Assembly: GCA_963082875.1 (NCBI GenBank)
Contig: OY720101.1
Location: 4,526,001-4,590,000, forward strand
Reading direction: 5' to 3'
DNA length: 64,000 bases
Origin: Corella eumyota
Taxonomy: Eukaryota > Chordata > Ascidiacea > Phlebobranchia > Corellidae
Numbering within the stretch: position 1 is the first letter of the stretch; each line of letters opens with the position of its first letter. Position numbers and translations under genes: made by a program. Of the stretch, positions 39,248-52,890 are shown piece by piece. Under the pieces are notes generated by a model. The model ran no database searches. It had not been told where the DNA came from and was given only the letters and a program-made list of their open reading frames with translations.

Positions 39248-40369
39248 TATTTAAAATTTTTCAACTTCAAACCCTGAAATCTCGAAAACTACTTAATCAA
39301 TTTTAAAAATAATGGTTTTATCGTGCAAGTTTAAAAAGTTACCTTGCGGCCGCATAATTCATTTAAGTAGCGAGATTAACAGTGTTTTTTATTTGTTGAA
39401 TATCCAGGGACGTGGTATTTGAGGAAATAGAAAATAAAGGAACCGCCTCGATTCACTTAAAACAGCTCGGAAGCGACAGGGAAGTGAAGATGTGTATTAC
39501 AATATTAGGATCCTTAAAACTTCACTGCCGAAAACATGTGCAGTTGTTATATTAATCAAATTTTTTAAATTAAGTGAGATAGATGTTATATTCAGTCTGA
39601 TACATTTAAATAGTGGGCACTTGAAATAAATAATAACTTATATTTGCAAAAATTATTCAGTATAGAAATTCATAGTATAATAATTAATTTTTATTTAAAT
39701 ATTGTTTGAAATAACGACATTATTTTGAAAATACAACCAATCAACAACTTGCATTGCTTTCTTCACTTTAAAGACAACAATTTTTGCACATTGTTAAAAA
39801 GAATTATTAATTAATTCCTTATTTAAAAACTCTTCATATACAAATCATTTTATTTTTTATTTTTAATTAAAATGTAAACTTCTTGCTGTTTTAACAAAAT
39901 TATTTTTTGTGCCAAGGTATCTGCTGGCTAAAGGGACTGGCTATCTTTCTACATCAGGTCCCACTAGTAGTTACCACACAGTGACTATTTACCACACAGG
40001 ACGCGTTGACTGTTTGTTGACTGTTTTTTTGAGGATATCGTCATTTGATTAAAAAAACAAATACCGATAATAACAATAGGACACTTCTTTAGCTCCAGCC
40101 TTAACCCTCTTTAAAAAATGCCCATAGTTCTTCTTAATACAAAAAAAGATTAAAAAAATTTTCTTATTTTTTTTTGTGTTAAATGTATAATTAGTAAATG
40201 TATAAATAGTGTGATAATTAGTAGGAACGTTCTACATCACATATTGACAAATTTGTGATGTAGAATGTAGAAATTTTGACAAATTTTGTTAATTTAACTT
40301 TTTTTAATAATTGTGTTTAAATTTCAGAAGGTTTTTACCATAAATTCCAAAGGTTAAATTTAGCTATAC

Positions 40370-40534
40370 TTCATTTTCCGGTTCCTTTATTTTCCGTTTC
40401 CTTTATTTTCCGTTCCTTCATTTTCCGTTCCTTTATTTTCCGTTCCTTCATTTTCCGGTTCCTTCATTTTCCGTTCCTTCATTTTCCGGTTCCTTCATTT
40501 TCCGTTCATTCAATTTCCATTCCCTCATTTTCAG
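40370..40534. repeat. 15-16 bp minisatellite TTCCTTCATTTTCCG
   Basis: About eleven degenerate copies of TTCCTTCATTTTCCG or TTCCTTTATTTTCCG, upstream of gene E. The left arm lacks the array; it carries a hairpin-forming sequence nearby instead. Confidence 0.85.
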
Positions 40535-40984
40535 TCGACCCAATATTTATACCATTTTTTTATCTTCTTTTTAGTTTATAGTAAATTTCGCATCGTTCCT
40601 AGTCATTTAAAGTCAATCACACTTATCCCTTACCATTTTGCAAATACCGTATTCATCCCGCAGCAAAGTACAAAAATGTCGTCACGTCCCGCATTCCGCA
40701 AATTTTTGTTAATGTTTACATTTAGTATTGTCCCGTCTGCCGAAGTCACAGAGTTAGAGTTAAGTTCAACAAAGTTTTACTTATGAAACTTGTTATATAT
40801 TGATTGTAAATCTTCCACGTGCAGACATTGAATTCCTTTTTTTTTAATTTGCAGTTATCCAGATATTATAATCAGATAATTATTTGTTACCAAACCTTTA
40901 ATGAAGTGTTTCTAAGTTTTAGAAATTAAGCTTTATTTTTAACAAGATTCGTTACAAAAATTTACCTTTTTAAAAAATGATAAT

Positions 40985-43900
40985 ATGTTTTTGTGGTTTA
41001 AAACCGGTTTTGTTGCAGTTTTACTGATTTTACTCAACATTTCAGGTAGGTTTTGCCTTTGATTTATTGGTAAAAATAAAGACAGTCTGACAGTCCACAG
41101 CCTTAAAATATTTGCAAACCATTAATCAGTCTTTAAATGTTTCTGTCATTTTTTGTTTATTGTGTGGACTTCAGTTTTTTAACTTTGTTAGCAATTTTTT
41201 CAATTACCAAAAATATTTGCTTTTTGTTACTCTACTTATAAAGGATAGTTAGTTGTTAGTTTATACTCAAAACTGAAATTTTAAACCGCTGTTGCTGTGG
41301 ATTCATGTCCTTCATAAAATCCTTTGCTGGGCTGATATTGTTTTTATAATATGCTGTTGTAACATACTGACACAATTTTTTTAAATTTGGTGATATCCCT
41401 AAATTTTATAATAGCAAAACTAATATGCATATATATTCACTTTTTAAAAATTGTATATATAGGCTTTATTTTATTTTATAAAAGTCTGGTTTAAGTGTAA
41501 CAGGTACTTTAAAAAATTATCACATATTTTTTAGATGTGGGACTTTCTCAAGACATCGTTTCACCAGTAACTGGAGAACCAGGCGCAAGATTATTTGGAT
41601 CCAATCTAACATTAACTACAACTGCAAGTTCTTCAAGTACAACTTCATGGACATTTACTTGGTCAATAGACAATGTAAGATTTATATTGTAGAAATTGAA
41701 ATAGAACTTAAACAAACTTGCATAAAATATAACTGGCATGCATAAAGCAGCATATTTTCACAAGCAAAATTTTTTTACATAAAAAACAACTTTAAAACAA
41801 AAAATTTGCTACAAGGCCAGTTTTATAACACTAGATTGGCATGCAGATGCGCACAAAGTCGCATATTGGGTTCACTTTTTTGGCGTAATTGAACATTCAA
41901 CATTTTTTTAATTTTTAAAGTATCTGCTTATCCTATTTAAGAGTAACCAAACTGTAAAATAACAAAACTCACATGGTTTATTGAACGGTTGATGCAATTC
42001 TTATTTTTATTTTATCAAAAAAACAAAAATTTATAATGTCATTTTGCTCAACTGGCCTAGTGTTTCTTAGCACAAATTTACAATGTAAGCATAGCTCACA
42101 TAAATTTGTTTGGTATACTTTATTTTTTTTTATAAATGCTTTAGTGCAAGTTAGTAACAATGTTTGTTAGTTACATAAAATATGTTTTTAAGAATTTTAT
42201 CTGCAAAATTCCTGTCCCAACTTTATGACACTCAAAATGAAAATTTGTAGTTTCTGTAAAAATGACATTAAATAATTCACAGGTTTAAAATTTAATATGA
42301 AAAAATAGCATTAATTTCACATCTTATAAAAACAATGCTACTAATATGTTTCTTTGTGAGAAAGAAAACATATATTATATGAATAAACTTATTTAATGTG
42401 TTTTAATTGAAGATACCAAAAAATTCAACCAAACCCAAGCCAATTGGTGTAATATATTAAGGCTAATAAAACAATTATAATATTTTTAGACTGTTGTTGC
42501 AACAATTTCAGTTTCAGTGACTTCTTCAAGAACGGTTGTTTCAATTGTGTCATCAATATACCAATCAAACATCGTTGTGTATGTGCCCATATTTGTTATT
42601 TGTTTTCACATTTTGCATATTTTTTAATTAAAAAAACTTTATAAACTTGTATTGCAAAAAACTGTTGTTTTTAAACTCAAATTTTTTTATTTGTTTATTT
42701 TAGTCCGAATCCTGTTACTTCAGATTATTCAAACATTACAGCACAGTTAATATTCAATCCCTTGGACTTATCATATAATGAATTGGAAGTTAAGGCAGAT
42801 TTTAGCCCAAGTATAGGTTCAAGAGCAGAAACATTTATGTTGAATGTAAGAGGTATGTAATTGTTAATTTAATTCATTTGCTCATTTTTGTACTTTTTAC
42901 TATTGTTTAAAATTCGCAAAAGTAGTATTAAAAATTTATATTAGTATAACTAATAAGAATCAGTAAGTTAAAACTGAACTTTACTTAGGAATTTTTATCT
43001 GAATGCTCACAGGGACCTAAAATGGTATCAAAAATTACAGTTTCTTATGAAGCAGTAGTGCACAGCTTTTGCATCACTTTCTATTTGTTTTAATTTTTTC
43101 GTTTGCTGGTTTTAATGTAACTAGATTTTTTTAAGTTAACCCAATAAAAAGCAATTTAAAACTTAGGGTGTGAAAATCCGAACCCTATGTTGTATGTCAT
43201 TTCATCAAATGATTCATGTGGCTTTCAATGCTCTAGAACTTTTTCATGTAACACAGGGTACACTGGAGCTGCTGTTACAGCAACTTGCATGGAAGATACA
43301 GCATGGAGTGTACTTCCTAGTTGTACCCAGGGTAAGTTGTAACTTGTTTATAAATATGTACAGACTAACTAATGTGAAAAGTTTAGAGGGGCCAACCATC
43401 AAGATAAACCTAAAATTGACAAAGCAGTTACGTAAAAACATTTTGGAGTCCCTTAGTACTTTTATAAATACAAACTAAAAACTTTAGTAATTTTTGTATT
43501 AGAGTTGATCCTATTTGATACAGTAGGTTTAAATTTTTCAATGTATGAGCCGCTAGAACTTAAAAAAACAAGTTTTATTAAACAGTCTTTTTAAATATAT
43601 ATAAATAATTCACTTACAAATATAAAGTTGCATTTGTGCACCTTTTTTGTGTGGTTTTAAAATACTAACCCAAATTCTTGATTGTTTTTTTAAAATAAGA
43701 TGTGATGGATTTGTTATTATTGTATACACAAATTTTTCTTTTACCTTTTGTAAAGTGTTGGTAGCATTGCTTTAAGTTTAAGGTAGAGGTATTTTTGTTT
43801 TTCATAGATTTAGCGTGTTCATGAAATAGATTTAGCTTGTTCAAGATTTGTAGAAAGATTTTAGTTAACTGTTTTATTTTTTGGTAACATCGTTGTCAGC

Positions 43901-46900
43901 TGTAACAAAACAGAGGCGGTTCCAGCGATAACACAACGTCCATCCTAATATATTAAAATGTTTGTTATTTTGCCGATGGAAAATAATATGTCAACGCTTG
44001 TAAAATAAGTGTAAAATATTTATAATCAAGTAATGCAATTTTATATTATAGGCTATTTAATACAAATGAAAATGAGTTTAGGCTTTACACCGTTGTACAA
44101 CTTAACATTTAAATTTTACTATTTATTTGCAAGATAAAATAATATAAACACACTTTTAAACAAGACAACTTACTTTTATTTTAATATAATTTTTCCATAT
44201 TGATGATTAAAAAAGTAATAAACAATCGCTTCTAAATTTAACCTTTTTCAAGTTGCTGCAACCGCTCCATGTCACAACTGTTTCATAATAGAATAAGTTT
44301 TTTTTCATTTATTTTTGTAAACTTAGTTACTACTACAGCCATCCCAACTACATCAGCTCAACTTTCAACTTCATCAGTCACGATTATTGGTACGTTAACA
44401 TAGCAATTTATTACAAAACTAAATTAGAATATATACTAACAATCAGAATATATTAAAACATTTACTGTTAATTTAACTTGTATATAAGGGTTTTACCCGA
44501 AATAGCTTTAAGAATGAAATAATAATTTATTTAAGTTTTAAAAGAAGTATAGTGGCAACAGAAAGGCTAACTACAATATGTTATTTTTATGAATTTGTAA
44601 TTGGGTAAAGCTAACTGTTTTTTAACTAAAAATTTTGCATAAATGGGCACTATTAAATTTTCTTAGATTTTGTAATAAGGTAAGTTTTTTAATTTTTGAT
44701 GTAAACAGCAACATTCTCATTTGTGGCATTAATTTTAGTATACATTTAGTTTTAACATTTATTTTAGTTCTGTTGGTCATTAAACGAGTTCTGTTGGTCA
44801 TTTAATGACAAAACAGGGGTATGTTTATGGCATGTTAAAATTTAACCACTCTTGTAATATTCACGAACAAGTTTTATTTGTCCTTGTTATATTAATTAGG
44901 TGTTTATCACAAGTTGTTTTTATTAAATATAGTTTTTGACTCAACAACAGTTTTAATAATGATCAACACCACGCCAAATACTACACTTAATGGTAAACTT
45001 ACAAATAAATAAATTGTACAAAATACGTTAAATCGTCACAATTTGATTTGTATGTTAAATGAAAAACAATATGTATAACAATTTGTTTAATTATATTTTG
45101 GTTAAATTTAGTAGTTAACTCAACGATAAATAGCACCACAAGTAATACTACACCTAATACAACACAGAACAATGGTTTGTGTATAACATCATAGAAAATT
45201 TATTTAACTATGCATCTACTGCTGCAGTATGTAAATAACAAATACAACAAATCACCTTCGTTTTTTAGGTTGGGCAATATTTAACTCTTCTGATACTATT
45301 ATATTAACTTTGATTACTTCTAGTAATGTTAATGTTTATTTATAAGAATATAAACTTGCATAATGGTTGAGAATTATTGCTTGCTCTATTTTAAGTTTCC
45401 TGGCTTTGCTTTAAACTCAGAAAATGGCATGCGCATTTCTCTATAACAATTTTTTGATTTAAATTATCCAAATTTAAAATGTATTTTTGTTTAAAAAATT
45501 GTCTTTGTAATTGGATAAATTTTATTTATTTGGTATATATACTAGTTAAAAATAATTTTGTAAAAATTTTTGTTTTAATTTTCCTACTTAGCAACAGTGC
45601 CAACTACAATTAACTCTAACAATGTCAGCAGCACAAAACCTAGCGGTGGTATGTAATTTATTTTTGTTCGAAAAGCGAAACCAATTTTGTTATAGAAAAT
45701 TAAGATTGTCAAAAGTTTATGTTCTTTTAATTTAATAAATTTGCATAATTTTTTTTATTTGAAGCTAATAGATGTTTTGTTCCTTTATACTTTAAAAAAA
45801 AATGTTTACACTAAACACAAAGTTAGAGAGACTGTAATTGCAAGGCAAAGGTTATATATGTAAAAGTGTTTAAACTTATATGCAAAGTTAGATTGTTTTT
45901 GAGTAGGCCTATCTCACTGGCAATATTAGAATTGTTTTCCTATAACATAAACCTAAAAATTTACCTTATTTACTATGCATAAACGTTGTCAAATGCTTAA
46001 AATAGGTAAATTGTTAAAGATACTAAATTGTAGGGTCACTAAAGTGGGTTCATATAATTTTAAAAATACTTTTGTCTGTTTATTTATTTATGTTAGATAA
46101 CCAAAAATCCAACAGTAAGTTTAATTTTGTTTAGATTTTTAACAGGAGTTCCTATAGTACTTATTAAAGGTAATATCTTCAGAAACATATCATGGTGTGT
46201 TTTTGCAAAAAAACTTAAACTACATGTAACTGATTTTAAAAATTAATTTTGCGTGGCATGAAATAATTCTGTTCAGTTATATATACATTTTAATTTGTAA
46301 CTGGTGTTTTAATTTTTGGTGCAAAATCTGATGCCCTATTCGAAAAAAGGTTTTATAGTTAATAAGGTTCACAGGCAATTGATAAATAAGAAATATTTTT
46401 TGCAGATTTACATATTTATAAAATATTTGGTATAATATTTTTATATTTCAAGTAGCGTTAAAAGTATGAAAAATCAATATATTACATACAGTGTTTTAAA
46501 TTTAATTTTTGCACTTATTATTTAAATATGGTAAGTATAAATCTTTTAATGCATTGTTTGGGTTTATTGTAATAAAATTGGTAATAATTTCTTCAATTAT
46601 TTTTTTTTTAATTGCACAGCATTTAATTTAAAAATTTGGGACCTATACACCTTCAATATTTAAATAAATTAAAAAGTAATTCAATAAGCTTTTCTTTTTT
46701 TAATTAGTAATTTTTTTAATAGGTTTTTAAATTTTTGTTTAGTAAAATTTGTCTTTAAGAACTGCACACACAAAGCCCATATTTATAAAAAAATTAATAT
46801 AATGCAACACACAAATACATTTGCATTTACAGAATGTTCTGCATTATGTACACCCGGAGAAATAGTTGGATTAGTCATAGGATTGATTCTTTTAGTTATC

Positions 46901-47429
46901 TTAATATGGTTCATTCTGGCTGTCAATTGGCCAGACTCAGCATTGACATGTTGTTGTACAGCCTGGTTTATAATATTTAGAATAAAATATCCCTGCCTGA
47001 AAGGTTAGTATTTTACTTATTAAAAAAATAAGTCTGTTTAAACATGTACAATCTTAAATTACTTTTTTGGTTAATGAAGTTGCTTTTAACTAGTAGATAA
47101 CTTTAAATGCATCATACCATTAGTGCTTAAAAATGTTATTTTTTTTTTAAATAAAAAGTAAGAGTATATAATATGGTATTTCTATTTATTCTTTTAGATA
47201 GTAAAATTTTAGACTAATTGTTTTGTTTGTAATTTGCATGACAACTAATTAATCAAGTCATGTCACCCTTTTCCTTAAACTAACCACTACATGTCATGCT
47301 AAACATTTTAATCTTTTATTTTTTGGGTAAATATGTAAGGTGGCCTTATATTAATTATTTAACCCAATCACAGATAGTCCAAAAAATAATGGGAAAATAG
47401 CTCCAGGTGAAGATACAGAAATGATATAA
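40985..47429 (+). CDS. Gene E: type I membrane sushi glycoprotein, twin of gene D
   Basis: Exons 40985-41045, 41535-41674, 42490-42578, 42704-42852, 43167-43331, 44327-44389, 44933-44992, 45115-45174, 45592-45648, 46833-47003, 47374-47429 (356 aa, phases agree, no stop). The signal peptide is identical to gene D. The sushi exon differs at several residues (LYVISSNDS, CSRTFSC, TGAAVTATC). The D stalk exon at 14174 is missing: the matching intron near 44780-44815 is deleted across it. The TM exon is longer by nine nt (NWPDSALTCCC in place of CWPILACCC), and its donor AAAG/GTTAGT is clearer than in D. Divergent partner of gene C. Confidence 0.78.
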
Positions 47430-50151
47430 CTTTAAAAAGGTTTGTTGTGCAATAATATAGGAGGTTTTACTAATATCATTTTTATAATTTCAAGATATTT
47501 GTTTTTGTCTTTGATAATGTTATTGTTATGTTTCAGGAAAAGGGTGTGGCAAATATAAATTTTTTTTTGTGTCAAATTTTTTTGAAACTTAAAAAAACTT
47601 TTTTAATTTTTCTTAAATTTCTTATGTGTGTACCACAATTAATATCTTAGCTTTACTTTTTACCAGATTAATCAATTTCTTGTCTGTGCTATAAAAGGTT
47701 GGTTTTTATAGTTTAATAGTTTTATTTTCCAAATATTAGTGTCAAGTCTTTGTAAATATTTTTTAATTGATTTGGTTTAAAGTATCAAGTGTGTTGTAGA
47801 TTTTTAACCTTCATTAACTTATGCTTGAAAGACAAAAAACGTTATTTTTGTTTTGAGTAGTTGATGAAGACGAAGACTTCTGCTGAAGTACAAACCACTT
47901 TGGAATATATACCCCCAAACAGATAAAACAAATAAAATTCTACACCGGCACATCCAGTTTAAAGAACTTTTTTACAAAATTAAATCTATTACTTAAAATA
48001 AAAAAAAACTTTCCAAAAAAAGACATTAAAAATTGAGCAAAATATATTGCAATGAAAATAAAGTCTAGTTAAATTTTTTTTATAAATTTTTTGTAGTTTT
48101 TTCTTTTACACTTAAAAAAAATTTATTGGTTAATTTGAGTATATAAAAAATAAAAAAGCTACAAACCCTCTTTTTTTTAACAAAACAATATGAAAGCAAC
48201 AATATCCTATCCCACTATGATAAATTTAACAACAGAATAATTTTTAAACTTACTTTGTATTTTTTTAACTTAGTATTAAATTTTTAAAAATATTGAAATT
48301 ATGTTTAAATGCACAGTATATTGCGTTTTTTATATTTTATAGCATATCTTGTTTTAGCCTATTAAACTATGTATTAATATTTTGTCGATTATAAATCGTT
48401 GTTGTATTTAAAAATGTCTTCAATTTTAGCATCTTTTTATTTTTTAATTGCTGTAAATAATTTTTTTTGAACTTGAAAAGTTTTTATTTTTTTAAACATA
48501 AATTATTTTTTATGTAAAAGTTCCGTTGTGTGGTTAACTATTTTTAAATGGTAAATATACTTAACAATTACACTAACTGCATCAATTTCTAACATCTTTT
48601 TTGCTGTAGGTGCCTCTTTTTTTAATAAAAAAATCTAATGTTAAAACATACAACATTAAAATTAAAAATTATTTTTTTCATCTTTTTTTTTCTGTGTGCA
48701 TCGCGAAATTTAATAACTGTGATATATCCAAAGTTCAAAATTGTTATTTATTAGTGTTATATGTAATAAAGTTAACACGCAACTAAAATGTAAGTTTTTT
48801 TTTTGCAAGGCAATTATAGAAACTGTGCAGAATATATTAATCTTAAAAAATTACAATATTTTTAAAGCTTAATTTTGCATTGGTATAAATATTATATAAA
48901 TTACGCATATATCATTTATTATGTAAGGGGCATTAGGTTCTTGTTTTTGTATAACAGATTTCACTTCTTTGTGTACCAAGCTATTGTCTTGATATTTTAT
49001 TTCCGTGTATTTCAACATAAGCTATTAATATGATTCGCTATCAATTTACACAATAATATCACGTGAGTTTTCAAACAAAACCAGACAGCGAAGCAAAGTC
49101 ACAACACCAGCAAAAAAAAAGACGAACCATCGCGAAAATATAATTCTCGTTTTATTTTCTGCTTTGTAAACAACATACCAAAAGTCAACACCATTTAAAT
49201 AAATCCTGTTGGTGGCTTATAAACTTAGCAACTTAGTCTTTGTTATAGACCAAGTTTTTGTTGGTTGCTAAGTTGGCTTATAAACTTAGCAACCAAATTT
49301 TAAAAGGCATTTGGTCTTTGTTATACAAAGGCAGATAACATATACAAAAATATTTTTTGAACAGTAAATTAAATTCAAAATCGAAATTGTATTGTTTAAC
49401 TTCTAACGGCTTACGTGATTTGTTCAATTAAAAAAAGGGATGGGGAATATAAATTTACAATTTCGTATAGTTGTAAGTTTTTACAGTTGATCGCAACTAT
49501 AACGCTCCTGAATAGAACAAGTAACCTAATGCGAAGTTTATTATTTTGAAGAAACCACTAGTCCATTGTTTTAAAGGCTGACAAAGCTAACTTGTCTGGG
49601 CAAAGTCTGTTCACTTGATCATAACGTTTAAACAAAAGTGATTAACGTAGCAACAAAAATAAGAATTATATATACATCGGTTGTTTTTGCATGGTTAACA
49701 AAAATTGTATAGTCGACAAAATACCTTCGTAGTTAAAATAACAATCATTCAATATTTGTAAGAAGTGGGGGTTACCTATCTGCTTAACGAATATTAATGG
49801 TTATATTTTTTAAAAGCTTTGCTTGTTTATAAATTGACTAAGTAAGTGTGGGATCATACTTCATAAGCGTCATATCCTTGCAGTAAAATTGATATCCTGG
49901 TATTAGTTACCACAAGCTGCTAAATGCTTATATATGTTGTGTAGAAAAATATTTTTAGTGATGCAACCAATGGTATATAAATATTCAACTGAAAATAACA
50001 AATCATTGGCAGGGCCACAAACAAAATATTAGGAAAAGCCCCCGTGTTTTTGTATATATTTAAATTCTTTTTTCACGTGTAAACTCTGTTTTTAGTAGAG
50101 CCTTTATTATTTTTCGGCTTTACGTTAATTGCAAACGTTGTTATTCTTTAA
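47430..50151. other. 3' flank of gene E, no gene seen
   Basis: Counterpart of 16840-19763. AT-rich; keeps the inverted repeat (49263-49294) but has only one AACTTGAAAAG unit (near 48470). Possible poly(A) signals AATAAA near 47931 and 48057. Ends at the Helitron-end array. Confidence 0.5.
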
Positions 50152-50310
50152 ATCGCAAACCTCCTATTATTATTATTATTGTTTTTATTCTTTCTAGTCA
50201 GAATTTTGAAAGACGATAACTTTTGTTCTTTAAAACTAAAAGTTCTAAATTTTTAGTATGTTTGTTATTATCCCAACGAATCGCAAACCTCCTACTTATG
50301 ACATTTAATT

Positions 50311-50750
50311 ATCACTAATTACTAATTAATAGGTGTTTGTTTATTAAAATTTAAAGGTTGTTATTAATTTTTTAAATCTTGGTCAATTGTATATTATGAT
50401 ATTACTAACTCAAAAATAAATTAAAATTTTAATTTTTATCACTAATTACTTAATAATAGGTGTTTATTTATTAAAATTTAAAGTTTGTTATTAATTTTTT
50501 AAATTTTTGTCAATTGTATATCATGATATCAGTAACTCAAAAATGAATTAAAATTTTAATTTTTATCACTAATTACTAATTAAAAGGTGTTTCTTTATTA
50601 AAATTTGAAGGTTGTTATTAATTTTTCAAATCTTGGTCAATTGTATATCATGATATTAGTAACTCAAAACTGAATTAAAATTTTAATTTTTAATCACTAA
50701 ATACTAATTAATAAGTGTTTGTTTATTTAAATTTAATTGTTTTTATTCTT
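50311..50750. repeat. 127-bp tandem repeat, first block
   Basis: Units start at about 50311, 50438, 50565 and 50693, each opening ATCACTAATTACTAATTAAT and carrying GTATATCATGATATTAGTAA. The period is 127-128 bp. It is inserted inside a Helitron-end unit after the core. Confidence 0.9.
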
Positions 50751-51587
50751 ATTTGACAAATTTTGAAAGACGATAACTTTTGTTCTTTAAAACTAAAAGT
50801 TCTGAATTTTTAGTATGTTTGTTATTATCCCAACGAATCGCAAACCTCCTATTAACGACATTTAAATGTCACTAATTACTAATTAATATATTTTATTATT
50901 AAAATTTAAAGATTAAATTTGCTGAAATTTTAATATGTTGTTGGTATTATTATTTTGTATGTTGCTATTTAAAATGAAGATTTAACTCTAGCTAAATATC
51001 GTTTAATCATTATTTTAGTTTTTTTATAAAATAACGAATCAGTCTGAGTTTAACGCTTGAATAATTTAATAGCGTTCTGGTCGCCGTCAAAAATCGTCCT
51101 TTTCGCTGTCCATTAAAGTAAAAAATATTGGTTGAAAATTTAAGTAAAATGTTAAAATATAAGTAAACAATGTGTAAAATTTTCGTTTTAATTGTTTTGT
51201 TATTATTATATTTTAATACTTGTTTGATTACTAAAAAATTAAGATCGGTATTTTGCTTTTAAATTTAGTTTACTTTTATATTACAATATCTATGAGTGCG
51301 TGTTCGCTTGTTAAAATTAGGTTTAAATATAAAAAATTTCATATTTAAATTTATAATTTAATTAATAAACCTACTAAATAAATTATATTTATAAAAAAAA
51401 TCAAACAATTTCGAACCATATTTTATTTATCAAATAAATCTAGTTATTATTATTATTGTTTTTATTCTTTCTAGTCAGAATTTTGAAAGACGATAACTTT
51501 TGTTCTTTAAAACAAAAAGTTCTAAAATTTTAGTATGTTTGTTATTATCCCAACGAATCGCAAACCTCCTATTTACGACATTTAATT

Positions 51588-52340
51588 ATCACTAATTACT
51601 AATTAATAGGTGTTTGTTTATTAAAATTTAAAGATTGTTATTAATTTTTTAAATTTTGGTCAATTGTATATTATGATATGACTAACTCAAAAATAAATTA
51701 AAATTTTAATTTTTATCACTAATTACTAATTAATAGGTGTTTATTTATTAAAATTTAAAGATTGTTATTTATTTTTTAAATCTTAGCCATTTGTTTATCA
51801 TGATATTGGTAACTCAAAAATGAATTAAAATTTTGAATTTTATCACTAATTACTAATTAATAGGTGTTTATTTAATAAAATTTAAAGTTTGTTATTTATT
51901 TTTTAAATCTCGGCCATTTGTATATCATGATATTGGTAACTCAAAAATGAATTAAAATTTTAATTTTTATTGCTAATTACTAATTAATAGGTGTTTATTT
52001 AATAAAATTTAAAAATTGTTAATTATTTTTTCAATCTTGGCCATTTGTATATCATGATACTAGTAACTCAAAAATGAATTAAAATTTTAATTTTTATCAC
52101 CAATTAATAAATTATGGGTGTTTAGTGATTAAAATTTAAAGGTTGTTATTAATTTTTAAATTTTTGTCAATTGTATATCATGATATTAGTAACTCAAAAA
52201 CGAATTTAATTTTTGTCACTAATTACTAATTAATAGGTGTTTGTTTATTTAAATTTAAAGATTGTTATTAGGTTTTTAAATTTTGGTCGGTTTTATCTTA
52301 TAATATTTATAATTCGAAAAAAAATTAAAAAATAATTCTT
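51588..52340. repeat. 127-bp tandem repeat, second block
   Basis: Six units start near 51588, 51715, 51842, 51969, 52096 and 52215, homologous to the block at 50311 and again placed straight after a Helitron-end core. Further decayed relatives seem to continue to about 52640 (TTAAATGCTTGTTTATT words). Confidence 0.9.
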
Positions 52341-52739
52341 GTTTGTTTTTTATATTTAAATGCTGGTTTGTTCATTAAAAATTAAAGTTCGACATTAAGC
52401 ATTAAAAATTTGGTATGGTGTATTTTATAATATAAGTAATTAAAAAACATATTAGAAAAATAATTTTCGTTTATTTATCATATTTAAATGCTTGTTTATT
52501 TAATAAAAATCAATTTTAAGAATTTAAAATTTACTATAATTTATATCCTAATATCACCAACTTAAAACTGGGTTAAATATTAGTTTTTGTTTGTATTATA
52601 TATATAAATGCTTGTTTGTTTATTAAAAATCAAAGGTTTGTAATATTCTTAGTTAATGTTTATGCATGTCTTTTTTTATTTATAAAAATTTATGTTAAAA
52701 ATAATCAAATATTTTCGAACCATATTTTATTTATCAAAT

Positions 52740-52890
52740 AAATCTAGTTATTATTATTATTATTATTATTATGGTTCGAAATCTTAGATTTCGAAACATA
52801 TTGTTATTGTCATTATATTTATTATTATTATTATTATTATGGTTCGAAATCTTAGATTTCGAAACATATTGTTATTGTCAGTGTATTTAT
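52740..52890. repeat. ATT microsatellites and palindromic GGTTCGAAATCTTAGATT
   Basis: Two ATT runs (near 52748 and 52819), each followed by GTTCGAAATCTTAGATTTCG, a near-perfect palindrome, and ACATATTGTTATTGTCA. The same palindrome block appears twice more near 53615 and 53665. It sits at unit borders of the array. Confidence 0.75.

Larger units (their letters stand above)
38387..40984. promoter_or_regulatory. Shared upstream region of divergent genes C and E
   Basis: Counterpart of 7650-10365 with the same conserved islands (about 39120-39500, 39905-40050, 40615-40750). The short frame at 39061-39306 crosses the E-box/kappaB block and is not kept in the left arm. No gene is called. Confidence 0.5.
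33057..50151. repeat. Segmental duplication, right arm
   Basis: Direct copy of 2281-19763, carrying genes C and E in the same order and orientation. The right edge is sharp: after TTGTTATTCTTTAA the sequence becomes AATCGCAAACCTCCTATT, the internal word of the Helitron-end array. The arm lacks one gene D stalk exon, and has a minisatellite at about 40370 and an insertion of about 55 bp near 41806 that the left arm lacks. Confidence 0.93.
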
